From positions 21,783-85,782 of the forward strand of contig JARLJH010000069.1 of NCBI GenBank assembly GCA_031291305.1: a DNA stretch of 64,000 nucleotides, in the 5' to 3' direction. This DNA comes from Rhodoferax sp. (GTDB taxonomy: Bacteria; Pseudomonadota; Gammaproteobacteria; Burkholderiales; Burkholderiaceae_C). Each line of letters begins with the position of its first letter. Within the stretch, counting starts at the first letter, position 1. The notes under the pieces were generated by a model. The model had not been told where the DNA came from and searched no databases. It saw only the letters and a list, made by a program, of their open reading frames with translations. The position numbers and the translations under genes were made by a program. Shown here in pieces: positions 56,482 to 64,000 of this stretch.

Positions 56482-58638
56482 TCAAGCCGCCAGCCGCGAA
56501 AGGTCCGCCACCTGATTCATGGCCTGGTGCAAGGTTTTGAGCAGGCCCAGGCGATTCAGGCGCAAGTCCAGTGCCTCGGCATTGACCATCACATCTTCAA
56601 AAAATGCATCCACCGGCACGCGCAACGCAGCCAGGGTTTGCAGCGAGGCGGCGTAGTCACCCGCGTCAAACAGCGCCTGGGCACGGGGAGCAATGTCCTG
56701 CATGGCAGCGTACAGCGCAATTTCTGCCGACTCTTGAAGCAATAACTCGCTGACGTGAGCATCAGCCACGGCCGCCGCATCGGCTTTTTTCAGGATGTTG
56801 CTGATGCGTTTGTTGGCAGCAGCCAGGGCCGGGGCTTCGGGCAGGGCTGTGAAGGCGCGCACAGCGGCCAGGCGCTTGGGCACGTCACCCAGGCGCTGCG
56901 GCTTGAGGGCCAGCACGGCGTCTACTTCAAGCGCGCTGTAGCCTTGCTCGCGCAAGGAACCGGCGAGGCGGTCGTAGATGAAGTCGGTCAAAGCGGCTCC
57001 AGGATCGGTGATCTTGTCGCTAAATACCGGTGTGGCGGCAGCGACCAGATCGCTCAGGCCCAGCGGCAGGTCTTTTTCGACCAGCATGCGAATCACGCCC
57101 AAGGCGTGGCGGCGCAGGGCAAACGGGTCTTTGTCACCTGTGGGCAAGTTACCAATGCCAAACATGCCAACCAGCGTTTCCAGTTTGTCGGCCAGCGCCA
57201 CCACGATACCGGGCATGTTGCGCGGCAGCTCGTCACCAGCAAAACGCGGTTTGTAATGATCTTCAATCGCCTGGGCGACCTCGGTGCTCAGGCCATCGTT
57301 GAGGGCGTAGTAGCCGCCCATGATGCCTTGCAGTTCAGGGAATTCGCCCACCATGTCGGTCAGCAAATCGGTTTTGGCCAAGCGCGCAGCGGTGTCCGCC
57401 TGGTGGATCAGACTGTCTACGTCTGCCACCTGGGCAGCGGGGTCCAGCAGTTGGGCAATCGCGCGTGCCATGTCACAGACGCGGCCCATGCGCTCGCCCT
57501 GCGTGCCCAGCTTGTTGTGGTACACCACCTTGTCGAGCCCGGCCACACGCGAAGCCAAGGTCTTCTTGCGGTCCTGGTCATAGAAAAACTTGGCATCGGC
57601 CAGGCGCGGACGCACCACACGCTCGTTGCCACCGACGACTGCACTGGCATCCGTCGGGCTGATGTTACTGACTACCAGAAACTGGTTGGTCAACTTGCCT
57701 TGGGCGTCCAGTAGCGGAAAGTATTTCTGGTTGGCCTTCATGGTCAGGATCAGGCACTCTTGCGGCACCGCCAGAAACTCTGACTCAAACTCGCACACCA
57801 GCACGTTCGGGCGCTCGACCAGGGCCGTGACTTCGTCCAGCAATGCTTCGTCCTCAATAGCGTGAACCCCATGTCCCACCTGGGCTGCAGCCTGATTGAG
57901 TTGACAAACAATGTCGGCACGGCGCTCTGCAAAGCTGGCAATCACGGCACCATCAGCCAGCAGGGTCTGGGCATAAACGTCCGCATTGGCCAGCACTACG
58001 GGAGACTTGGCCGCTTCAAAACGGTGTCCCTGCGTGGTGTTGCCCGCCTTCAAACCCAGCACCTTGACTGGCACCACCGTGTCGCCATGCAAGGCTACCA
58101 ATCCGTGGGCCGGGCGCACAAAGTTCACACTGCTCCAGCCGGGCAGTTCGCAATCGGACTCCAGCTGGTAGCTCATCACTTTGGGGATGGGCAGCTTGGC
58201 CAGGGCCATTTCCAGCGCCTGCTGCAAGCCCACGTCCAGCGTGGCGCCGCTGACCAGACTGTCGTAAAACAGAGCCTCGGCCTTGCCGTCCACTGCCTTA
58301 CGCAAGGCTGCTACGGCAAACACCGGGTCGGAAACATCAGCACCCAGCGCCTGCAGCTTCTTGAGCAGCGCCGGGGTGGCATGGCCACTGGCATCCAGGC
58401 CCACGTTCACCGGCATCAGCTTTTGCTGCACGGCCTTGTCGGCCGCCTTGGCCGCCACATGGGTGATGTGCGCGCCCAGACGGCGAGGCGAGGCATAGGG
58501 TGTGACCACCGAATCAGCCGATGCCAGACCCAATGTGCGCAACTGGTCGGTCAACTGGTTGGCAAAAGCCTCACCCAGTTTTTTGAGCGCCTTCGGCGGC
58601 AGTTCTTCAACAAACAATTCAACGAGGAGGTTTCTCAC
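56482..58638 (-). CDS. glyS: Glycyl-tRNA synthetase beta subunit
   Basis: 718-residue beta chain of the heterotetrameric glycyl-tRNA synthetase, with [19 protein letters not shown] at the start, KIPKVMSYQ-type tRNA-binding region and the HD-like and DALR-type anticodon-binding domain near the end ([22 protein letters not shown]). It overlaps glyQ by four bases. Confidence 0.97.
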   Translation of the reverse strand: MRNLLVELFVEELPPKALKKLGEAFANQLTDQLRTLGLASADSVVTPYASPRRLGAHITHVAAKAADKAVQQKLMPVNVGLDASGHATPALLKKLQALGADVSDPVFAVAALRKAVDGKAEALFYDSLVSGATLDVGLQQALEMALAKLPIPKVMSYQLESDCELPGWSSVNFVRPAHGLVALHGDTVVPVKVLGLKAGNTTQGHRFEAAKSPVVLANADVYAQTLLADGAVIASFAERRADIVCQLNQAAAQVGHGVHAIEDEALLDEVTALVERPNVLVCEFESEFLAVPQECLILTMKANQKYFPLLDAQGKLTNQFLVVSNISPTDASAVVGGNERVVRPRLADAKFFYDQDRKKTLASRVAGLDKVVYHNKLGTQGERMGRVCDMARAIAQLLDPAAQVADVDSLIHQADTAARLAKTDLLTDMVGEFPELQGIMGGYYALNDGLSTEVAQAIEDHYKPRFAGDELPRNMPGIVVALADKLETLVGMFGIGNLPTGDKDPFALRRHALGVIRMLVEKDLPLGLSDLVAAATPVFSDKITDPGAALTDFIYDRLAGSLREQGYSALEVDAVLALKPQRLGDVPKRLAAVRAFTALPEAPALAAANKRISNILKKADAAAVADAHVSELLLQESAEIALYAAMQDIAPRAQALFDAGDYAASLQTLAALRVPVDAFFEDVMVNAEALDLRLNRLGLLKTLHQAMNQVADLSRLAA

Positions 58639-59657
58639 AGGGCCACCTTCTGGGTAACTTGGGGATTGACGGGCACAGCGCTGTCCTGCGCGGCGCGTCC
58701 GAGTTCAGCTTGGCGTGCGGCATCGACCACGGCATCGATGCCGTCGCTGCCCAGGACCATGGCGGCAATGCGGCTGTCGGCCATCGGGTAGCCCAGTCGG
58801 GCCCGGCTGTCGCGGTAGCTTTGTGCCACCCCGCGCGCCAGGTTGCGTATGCGGCCAATGTAGGCAGCGCGCTCGGTGACGCTGATCGCGCCGCGAGCGT
58901 CAAGCAGGTTGAAGCTGTGCGCGCATTTCAGAACCTGCTCGTAAGCGGGCAGCGCCAGTTTCACATCCATCAGATGCTTGGCCTGCTTTTCATGCGCACT
59001 AAAGGCTGTGAAGAGGAAATCGGCGTCGCTGTGCTCAAAATTGTAGGAGGACTGCTCCACCTCGTTTTGCTTGTACACATCGCCATAGTTGAGTCGGCTG
59101 CCGTCAGCAGCGGTGGTCCAGGTCAGGTTGTAGACGTTGTCCACGCCCTGCAAATACATGGCCAGACGCTCCAACCCGTAGGTGATTTCGCCAGTGATGG
59201 GCTTGCAGTCGATGCCACCGACTTGCTGGAAGTAGGTGAACTGGGTGACCTCCATACCGTTGAGCCAGACTTCCCAGCCCAGGCCCCAGGCGCCCAACGT
59301 GGGGTTTTCCCAGTCGTCTTCCACAAAACGGATGTCGTTTTTCTTCAGATCAAAGCCCAGCGCTTCGAGCGAGCCCAGGTAAAGCTCCAGAATGTTGCTG
59401 GGTGCAGGCTTCAGGACCACCTGGTATTGGTAGTAGTGCTGCAGGCGATTCGGGTTCTCGCCATAGCGGCCATCTTTCGGGCGGCGGCTGGGTTGCACGT
59501 AGGCGGCCTTCCAGGGCTCCGGCCCCAATGCTCTTAGAAAAGTAGCGGTATGCGATGTACCTGCGCCGACTTCCATGTCATAAGGCTGTAATAGCGCGCA
59601 ACCCTGGGCATCCCAATACGACTGCAATTTCAAAATAATTTGCTGGAAGGTCAACAT
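58635..59657 (-). CDS. glyQ: Glycyl-tRNA synthetase alpha subunit
   Basis: 340-residue class II catalytic chain. The start [15 protein letters not shown] is the family start. Motif 2-like [22 protein letters not shown] and the [15 protein letters not shown] segment are visible. It overlaps the glyS start (ATGA). Confidence 0.97.
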   Translation of the reverse strand: MLTFQQIILKLQSYWDAQGCALLQPYDMEVGAGTSHTATFLRALGPEPWKAAYVQPSRRPKDGRYGENPNRLQHYYQYQVVLKPAPSNILELYLGSLEALGFDLKKNDIRFVEDDWENPTLGAWGLGWEVWLNGMEVTQFTYFQQVGGIDCKPITGEITYGLERLAMYLQGVDNVYNLTWTTAADGSRLNYGDVYKQNEVEQSSYNFEHSDADFLFTAFSAHEKQAKHLMDVKLALPAYEQVLKCAHSFNLLDARGAISVTERAAYIGRIRNLARGVAQSYRDSRARLGYPMADSRIAAMVLGSDGIDAVVDAARQAELGRAAQDSAVPVNPQVTQKVAL

Positions 59658-59777
59658 AAGTTGGAAGCGCCGGTCTAGCTGACGCCTGAAGTTTGGAAAG
59701 GGCACGCATGAGTTTGCGTGCTGTGCGGCAATTTTACGGGTTCATGACAGGCTACGACGCCACAAACATCCCTTGTA

Positions 59778-61352
59778 TCAAGGCAGATGCCGCCGCCGAG
59801 TCAGCACGGACACTAGGACGACCGCCAGCGCCACACCCCACAGCGGTAGCAAACCGAACTGACCTATCCAGCGAGCGTAGGGCGTCAGCCCGGTGCGACC
59901 TTGAACGACACCTTGCAAAGCGACAGCCGTGTGCGCGAGCGCCGTGTGAGTCACTTGGCCCAAATGGTTCACGATCGCCGTTTGCCCGGTATTGGTCGCC
60001 AGAAGAAAAGGGCGATCAAATTCCAGCGCACGCATACGGGCGATCTGCAAATGCTGGTCCATGGCCAGATGCTCACCAAACCAGCCCAGGTTACTGACAT
60101 TGACCAGGATGGTGGGGGATTTGGCTGCATCCGAAAACTGAGTGGCCAGTTCGTTGCTGTACAGGTTTTCATAACAAACCGTGGCCGCGATCCGCTGGCC
60201 TTGCCAGTCAAAGGTGGGCTGCGGCAGGGCACCACGGCTGAAGTCACCCAGAGGGATGTGCATCAAATCGGTGAACCAGCGAAACATCGGCGGAATGAAC
60301 TCGCCAAATGGCACCAGATGGTGTTTGTCGTAGCGCCACGGCGACGCCTGTCCTGGCTTGAAGCCGACTACCGAATTTGTATAGCCTTGCTCGTAGCTGC
60401 CCAAAGGTAGACCAACCAATGCGGCCTGGTTTCCTTGCCCAAACCGTGTTTGCAGTGCTTGCCAATAGCCGTCCGGCAATTGCTCGGGCAACACGGCCAG
60501 GGCAGTTTCCGGGGTGATGATGAGGGCGCTGCGGTTGGCCTGCAATTGCTCGCCGTACCAGCGCAAAGCCTTTAACACACCAGTAGCGGGCTCAAACTTT
60601 TCTTCCTGGGCAATGTTGCCTTGCAACAAGGTCACGCTGAGCTCACCCCAGTCCGCCCCTTTGGCAGCAGGCAACGTCAGCGGCAACATCAGCCAACCGA
60701 GCATAAGCACGCCCGCAAGCATCTTGACCTTGACCGCTGGCGCGCTCCATACCACGGCCAGCAGCGCAGCTATGGCGGCAGCCAATCCGCTGACTCCGTA
60801 CATGCCGATCCACCCCACCAGAGGTTGCAAAGGGCCGTCCACTTGCGAATAGCCGACGGCGCCCCAGCCAAAACCGGTTAGCCATTGCCCCCTCGCCAAT
60901 TCAGCCAGTAACCACAACGACGCAAAAACAATAGCAGAAGACACCCTATTCTTCTGGGCCAACATCCAAAATATCCAACAAGCTGCAGCGTAATAGATGG
61001 CCAGAGCGCCTGCCAATGCCAGCACCGCCAACACAGCAAGTACCGCCGACAGGCCACCGTAGGTATGCATGGAAATAAACAGCCAGGCAAACGTCACTGA
61101 CAACCAGGCCAATGTAAACAACCACCCGCGCCATGCGGCCTGCCGCGCTGTGCCTGAACGCATCAGTACCGTCACCAAGGTCGCCATGGCAAGCGTCTGT
61201 AACCACCATATGGGCTGTCCACGTACCAAACCCAGCGAGTCTGTCAAAGACTGCGCCGAGAACGGCCATGCCAAACTTGCCGCCTGCAAGGCACCAGCCA
61301 GAAGTGCCAATGCCCACCACATCTGCGACGTTGAACGCCAACGGGCCGCCAT
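59778..61352 (-). CDS. lnt: Apolipoprotein N-acyltransferase
   Basis: 524 residues. An N-terminal block of about eight membrane segments is followed by a periplasmic nitrilase-like domain with Glu in ITPETALAVLP, Lys in RYDKHHLVPFGEF and the catalytic Cys in TVCYENLYSNEL, and a final membrane helix. It adds the third acyl chain to lipoproteins. It lies 19 bp downstream of corC. The ATG at 61352 is favoured over an earlier Met that overlaps corC. Confidence 0.95.
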   Translation of the reverse strand: MAARWRSTSQMWWALALLAGALQAASLAWPFSAQSLTDSLGLVRGQPIWWLQTLAMATLVTVLMRSGTARQAAWRGWLFTLAWLSVTFAWLFISMHTYGGLSAVLAVLAVLALAGALAIYYAAACWIFWMLAQKNRVSSAIVFASLWLLAELARGQWLTGFGWGAVGYSQVDGPLQPLVGWIGMYGVSGLAAAIAALLAVVWSAPAVKVKMLAGVLMLGWLMLPLTLPAAKGADWGELSVTLLQGNIAQEEKFEPATGVLKALRWYGEQLQANRSALIITPETALAVLPEQLPDGYWQALQTRFGQGNQAALVGLPLGSYEQGYTNSVVGFKPGQASPWRYDKHHLVPFGEFIPPMFRWFTDLMHIPLGDFSRGALPQPTFDWQGQRIAATVCYENLYSNELATQFSDAAKSPTILVNVSNLGWFGEHLAMDQHLQIARMRALEFDRPFLLATNTGQTAIVNHLGQVTHTALAHTAVALQGVVQGRTGLTPYARWIGQFGLLPLWGVALAVVLVSVLTRRRHLP

Positions 61353-61371
61353 CAAGCCAGCACCCGCCCCA

Positions 61372-62256
61372 TTAACCCGGTTGCTGGTCAACGGGCGATA
61401 CCCTGAACCATTTGACTGCACCGCCTCGGGTATGCAAAACGGCGAAATCCAGTCCGGACATCACATGGTGCTCACCGCGCTTGGGGACGTGTCCCATCTC
61501 ATGCGCAATCAGGCCACCAATGGTCTCAAATTCGTCATCGGGGTCTGTGCTGTCCAGCGTCACACCAAAGGTCGCCTCGACGCGTTCGATCAACGTGTCA
61601 CCACTGACGCGGTAAGTGCGATCAGCCAGGCCAAAGATGTCACCTTCATCATCGTCGATGTCGAACTCGTCCTCAATTTCACCGACGATTTGCTCCAGCA
61701 CGTCTTCAATGGTGATCAGGCCAGCGACACGGCCAAATTCGTCAATGACGATGGCCAGGTGGTTGTGGTTGCTCTGAAAATCCCGCAGCAGGTCGTTGAG
61801 CCCCTTGCTCTCCGGCACGAACACTGCTGGTCGTAGTAGCGCCCGAATGTTGAGCTCCGGCGCACGTTGCAACTTGAGCAGATCTTTGGCCATCAGGATG
61901 CCGATGATGTTCTCGCGCTCGCCTTCAAACACTGGAAAGCGCGAGTGCGCGGTGTCAATCACGCCATGCATCATGACATCGTAGGCGTCTTCGATGTTCA
62001 CCAGTTCCATGCGCGGGGTTGGCACCATGACATCACCCGCGGTCATTTCCGCCATGCGTATGACACCTTCGAGCATCTTGCGCGAATCCGCGCCGATAAG
62101 CTGGTTGTGTTCGGCCTCAGCCAGGGACTCTATGAGTTCGTCGGTCGAGTCAGGGCCGGGGTGAATGAACTCCGCAATCTTCTGTAAAAAAGTACGCGTA
62201 TCTTCCCGTTCAGGACGGGCGGGGTAGGGGTCGGACACAGCCGGGGCGCAGGACAT
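61372..62256 (-). CDS. corC: CorC/YbeX-family CBS-domain protein
   Basis: 294 residues: an N-terminal acidic part (IAEFIHPGPDSTDELIESLAEAEH), two CBS domains (AGDVMVPTPRMELVNIE, VPESKGLNDLLRDFQSNHNHLAIVIDEFG) and a C-terminal CorC_HlyC domain (IEDEFDIDDDEGDIFGLADRTYRV). The family takes part in Mg/Co homeostasis and, as YbeX, in ribosome maturation. It precedes lnt, the order seen in many proteobacteria. Confidence 0.93.
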   Translation of the reverse strand: MSCAPAVSDPYPARPEREDTRTFLQKIAEFIHPGPDSTDELIESLAEAEHNQLIGADSRKMLEGVIRMAEMTAGDVMVPTPRMELVNIEDAYDVMMHGVIDTAHSRFPVFEGERENIIGILMAKDLLKLQRAPELNIRALLRPAVFVPESKGLNDLLRDFQSNHNHLAIVIDEFGRVAGLITIEDVLEQIVGEIEDEFDIDDDEGDIFGLADRTYRVSGDTLIERVEATFGVTLDSTDPDDEFETIGGLIAHEMGHVPKRGEHHVMSGLDFAVLHTRGGAVKWFRVSPVDQQPG

Positions 62257-62333
62257 GCAGTTGTTGAACAGACCTCAAGGATAGCGGATTGCGACGACAG
62301 CCGTCACCACGCCATCAAGGATTGGTCGTCAAG

Positions 62334-63044
62334 CTACTCTTCCTTGATCGGAGACCATGCCATTTGCATGCGTCCGAAGGTATCCCAGAACTGCTTCGTC
62401 TGCACCTTGAAGTGGTAGTTCGCCTGCGCCAAGTGCTCTTCGATGACCTCAGCCATCTGGGTTTGAAAAGTTGCAGGTGGCAGACTCAAATGAGCCTCCG
62501 ACTCGGCGCCGTCACGTACTACCGAGGCACCGGCTCGTCTGGCGATTTTTAACATCGCGATGTTTTCACTCAAAACGTGTACATACATCGTTGTCACACC
62601 TTCGTTGCGGGCGTGCATGACCGCGCGCTCGAACAGACGCCCGCCATACCCACGACCACGAACGTGTTCCAACACCGACACACCAAACTCCGACGAGGCG
62701 CTCAAGCGCTCGCCACTGGAATAGGCCAGGTGCGCCATTGCGATCAACTTAAGGCTGCGGTTATAGATACCAAAAATCTCATCACGGTCAAAATTCAAGC
62801 CATCAACATAAGACTGAACTTGATCGTCATTGGCAGAAAATCCGAAGCGGAAGTATCTATCCTGCGCACTCAACGACAACAAGTGCTCGCCGATCCGCGC
62901 ACGGTGGTTCTCACCTAGCGATCGAATCGGAACCATGAGGTCTGGCGATCGCCGAAGAGCATCCATCGTGACATTGGTAGCCAAAGCCTTACTCAAAAAC
63001 CCCACCTCAGTATGGCCACCGTCTGTAGTCATTGTATCAAACAT
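62334..63044 (-). CDS. GNAT-family acetyltransferase
   Basis: 236 residues with a single acetyl-CoA domain: LEHVRGRGYGGRLFERAVMHAR (motif A) and the preceding SSEFGVSVLEHV. The N-terminal 60 residues (LGENHRARIGEHLLSLSAQDRYFRF) resemble the lead segment of a GNAT subgroup often placed beside rRNA or housekeeping genes. The substrate is unknown. Confidence 0.85.
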   Translation of the reverse strand: MFDTMTTDGGHTEVGFLSKALATNVTMDALRRSPDLMVPIRSLGENHRARIGEHLLSLSAQDRYFRFGFSANDDQVQSYVDGLNFDRDEIFGIYNRSLKLIAMAHLAYSSGERLSASSEFGVSVLEHVRGRGYGGRLFERAVMHARNEGVTTMYVHVLSENIAMLKIARRAGASVVRDGAESEAHLSLPPATFQTQMAEVIEEHLAQANYHFKVQTKQFWDTFGRMQMAWSPIKEE

Positions 63045-63157
63045 GGCATTAATATAAGGGTTTTTACCTAGTTTTGCGACTCTAAAAGAAGTCCAGAACC
63101 GTTAGATGTGGGGTTTCACACGCATGATCCAACATTTGCGGCCTAAACTCGCCAGCG

Positions 63158-63898
63158 ATGGACGCATCAAAACGAATTCGAGACGCAATCTCTCGCGTGT
63201 CAGAGCTACGACAGATCGGTAGCCAAGATGCTGATTTGTCTAGGGCGCTTTCAGAAGTCAAGGGATGGCAAGCGAAGCGGTTTTCCAATTCTTACCAAGA
63301 CCTGCTTGCGTCGCCTATCTATTCAGGGTGTGCCAACTTTTTTTTGGAAGAGTTGTACAGTGCTCGGGATTACAGTCAACGCGACGCGCAGTTCGCCAAA
63401 GTGGCAGTGGCAATTGAGCTTACATTCCCCGCACAGGTCATGGATATAGCCGTGACTTTGGCTGAATTGCATCAAACCACAGAAGAGCTTGATCTTGAGA
63501 TGGCAAAAAGCTGGCAAGGTCTGGGGAAAAAAACACCATCCGTGCGTTACATCGAATCGTGGCTCAAAGTAGGCCAACGCGGCAAGCGTGAATGGCAGTT
63601 GGATACCGTGCTTAAGATTGGTTGGGAGCTGGCTGCCTTAACACGCAAACGCAGCTTGCGACTCTTATTAAAGATGATGCGCCGTCCTGCGGAGTTGGCG
63701 GGTTTGGGCGAGCTGCAAGTATTCCTCGAAACTGGCTTTGACCTATTCAGCGAACTCGCCAGAAATAGCAATGCTGTGAACGAGTTCATAGACAACATCC
63801 GTAAGCGTGAAAGTCAGTGGATTGATGACTTGTTTAACACTAACGCTACCCACAAAGCAAAAAACGCCCAATCTTGCGACTGGGCGTTTAGGGCATAG
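63158..63898 (+). CDS. Conserved protein with FFLEELY-type (DUF8198-like) domain
   Basis: 246 residues, soluble and helical, no signal peptide. The motif FFLEELYSARDYSQRDAQFAK resembles a family I recall as DUF8198; the name is unverified. The last 15 codons overlap the rRNA operon terminator on the other strand, and the stop codon is three bases from the 5S rRNA, so the C-terminal tail (KAKNAQSCDWAFRA) is probably an extension caused by this location and is not conserved. Function unknown. Confidence 0.72.
   Translation: MDASKRIRDAISRVSELRQIGSQDADLSRALSEVKGWQAKRFSNSYQDLLASPIYSGCANFFLEELYSARDYSQRDAQFAKVAVAIELTFPAQVMDIAVTLAELHQTTEELDLEMAKSWQGLGKKTPSVRYIESWLKVGQRGKREWQLDTVLKIGWELAALTRKRSLRLLLKMMRRPAELAGLGELQVFLETGFDLFSELARNSNAVNEFIDNIRKRESQWIDDLFNTNATHKAKNAQSCDWAFRA
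63855..63889 (-). terminator. rRNA operon terminator downstream of 5S
   Basis: Stem AAACGCCCA/TGGGCGTTT with a ten-base loop, followed on the minus strand by TTTTTTG. It lies just beyond the 5S 3' end and inside the 3' part of the DUF8198-like gene on the other strand. Confidence 0.88.
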
Positions 63899-63900
63899 GG

Positions 63901-64000
63901 AGCCTGACGATGACCTACTTTCACACGGGAATCCGCACTATCATTGGCGCAGAGGCGTTTCACTGTCCTGTTCGGGATGGGAAGGAGTGGAGCCACCTCG
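63901..64000 (-). rRNA. rrf: 5S ribosomal RNA, 5' end cut by window edge
   Basis: The reverse complement contains the conserved 5S parts CCCATCCCGAAC, GTGAAACGCC, GATAGTGCGG and the 3' stem ending GTCAGGC. The first bases lie outside the window. The 23S and 16S genes are expected to follow to the right. Confidence 0.95.

Overview
The window is a chromosomal segment of a betaproteobacterium, most likely Burkholderiales, family Comamonadaceae (Rhodoferax/Polaromonas-like). I base this on gene content and order (pilR end-ampD; accBC-prmA-zinc-ribbon protein; tyrS diverging from an M23 peptidase-anmK; glyQS-gmhB-plsC; corC-lnt; a split leucine-degradation cluster with LiuR), on the 5S rRNA type, and on a dispersed repeat with core GGGCTAGAGGCC that I associate with this family. 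No database search was possible. Almost all genes are chromosomal housekeeping genes. The only accessory-looking parts are the xre-azlCD block, a decayed decarboxylase gene and several intergenic repeat elements.

Layout. 1-1.9 kb: end of a PilR-type regulator, ampD, and a lysine/alanine-rich histone H1-like protein. 1.9-7.1 kb (minus): zinc-ribbon protein, prmA, accC, accB, a TlpA-like thioredoxin and an unknown protein. 7.2-11.5 kb: mpl (plus), then aroG and tldD (minus). aroG is preceded by a very clear transcription attenuator, a 22-residue leader peptide rich in Phe/Tyr/Trp followed by a terminator. 11.6-21.5 kb: decarboxylase pseudogene, orphan flaG, rodA-dtd-tyrS, M23 peptidase-anmK, erpA, bactofilin, a membrane coiled-coil protein, rpsI-rplM. 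21.7-26.5 kb: rlmJ, a four-gene overlapping operon (HMG-CoA lyase, YbaK, DUF1289, DsbA-like isomerase), a 2-hydroxyacid dehydrogenase and a VOC protein. 26.5-28.5 kb: an xre regulator and azlC-azlD, bracketed by a 253-bp direct repeat made from the VOC gene. 28.5-44.6 kb: DUF4145 protein, katG, the mccA-DUF4126-liuC-liuB cluster, an acyl-CoA ligase, an AraC regulator, a repeated 173-bp element, HAD, patatin lipoprotein, MBL hydrolase and a small 61-residue gene. 44.6-52.6 kb (minus): liuR, isovaleryl-CoA dehydrogenase, carbonic anhydrase, aceK, thiolase, SDR and acyl-CoA dehydrogenase. 52.8-54.1 kb: Fur-box-controlled cupredoxin and FTR1 iron permease. 54.1-63 kb (minus): YgjP-like protease, plsC, gmhB, glyS, glyQ, lnt, corC and GNAT. 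The window ends with a DUF8198-like gene converging on the 5S rRNA of an rRNA operon.

How the genes work together. Leucine/isovalerate catabolism is nearly complete: isovaleryl-CoA dehydrogenase, methylcrotonyl-CoA carboxylase alpha and beta, methylglutaconyl-CoA hydratase, HMG-CoA lyase, a thiolase and the LiuR regulator with a palindromic operator. The pathway is spread over four places. Peptidoglycan recycling and cell shape are represented by ampD, mpl, anmK, rodA, bactofilin and an M23 endopeptidase. Envelope assembly adds lnt, corC, plsC and gmhB.

The items most worth a second look are the aromatic-amino-acid attenuator of aroG (with a possible leaderless leader peptide), the repeat-flanked azlCD block, the paired 173-bp element carrying a perfect DnaA-box sequence, a 313-bp foldback element, and a small dispersed repeat that has also been absorbed in frame into several protein-coding genes.
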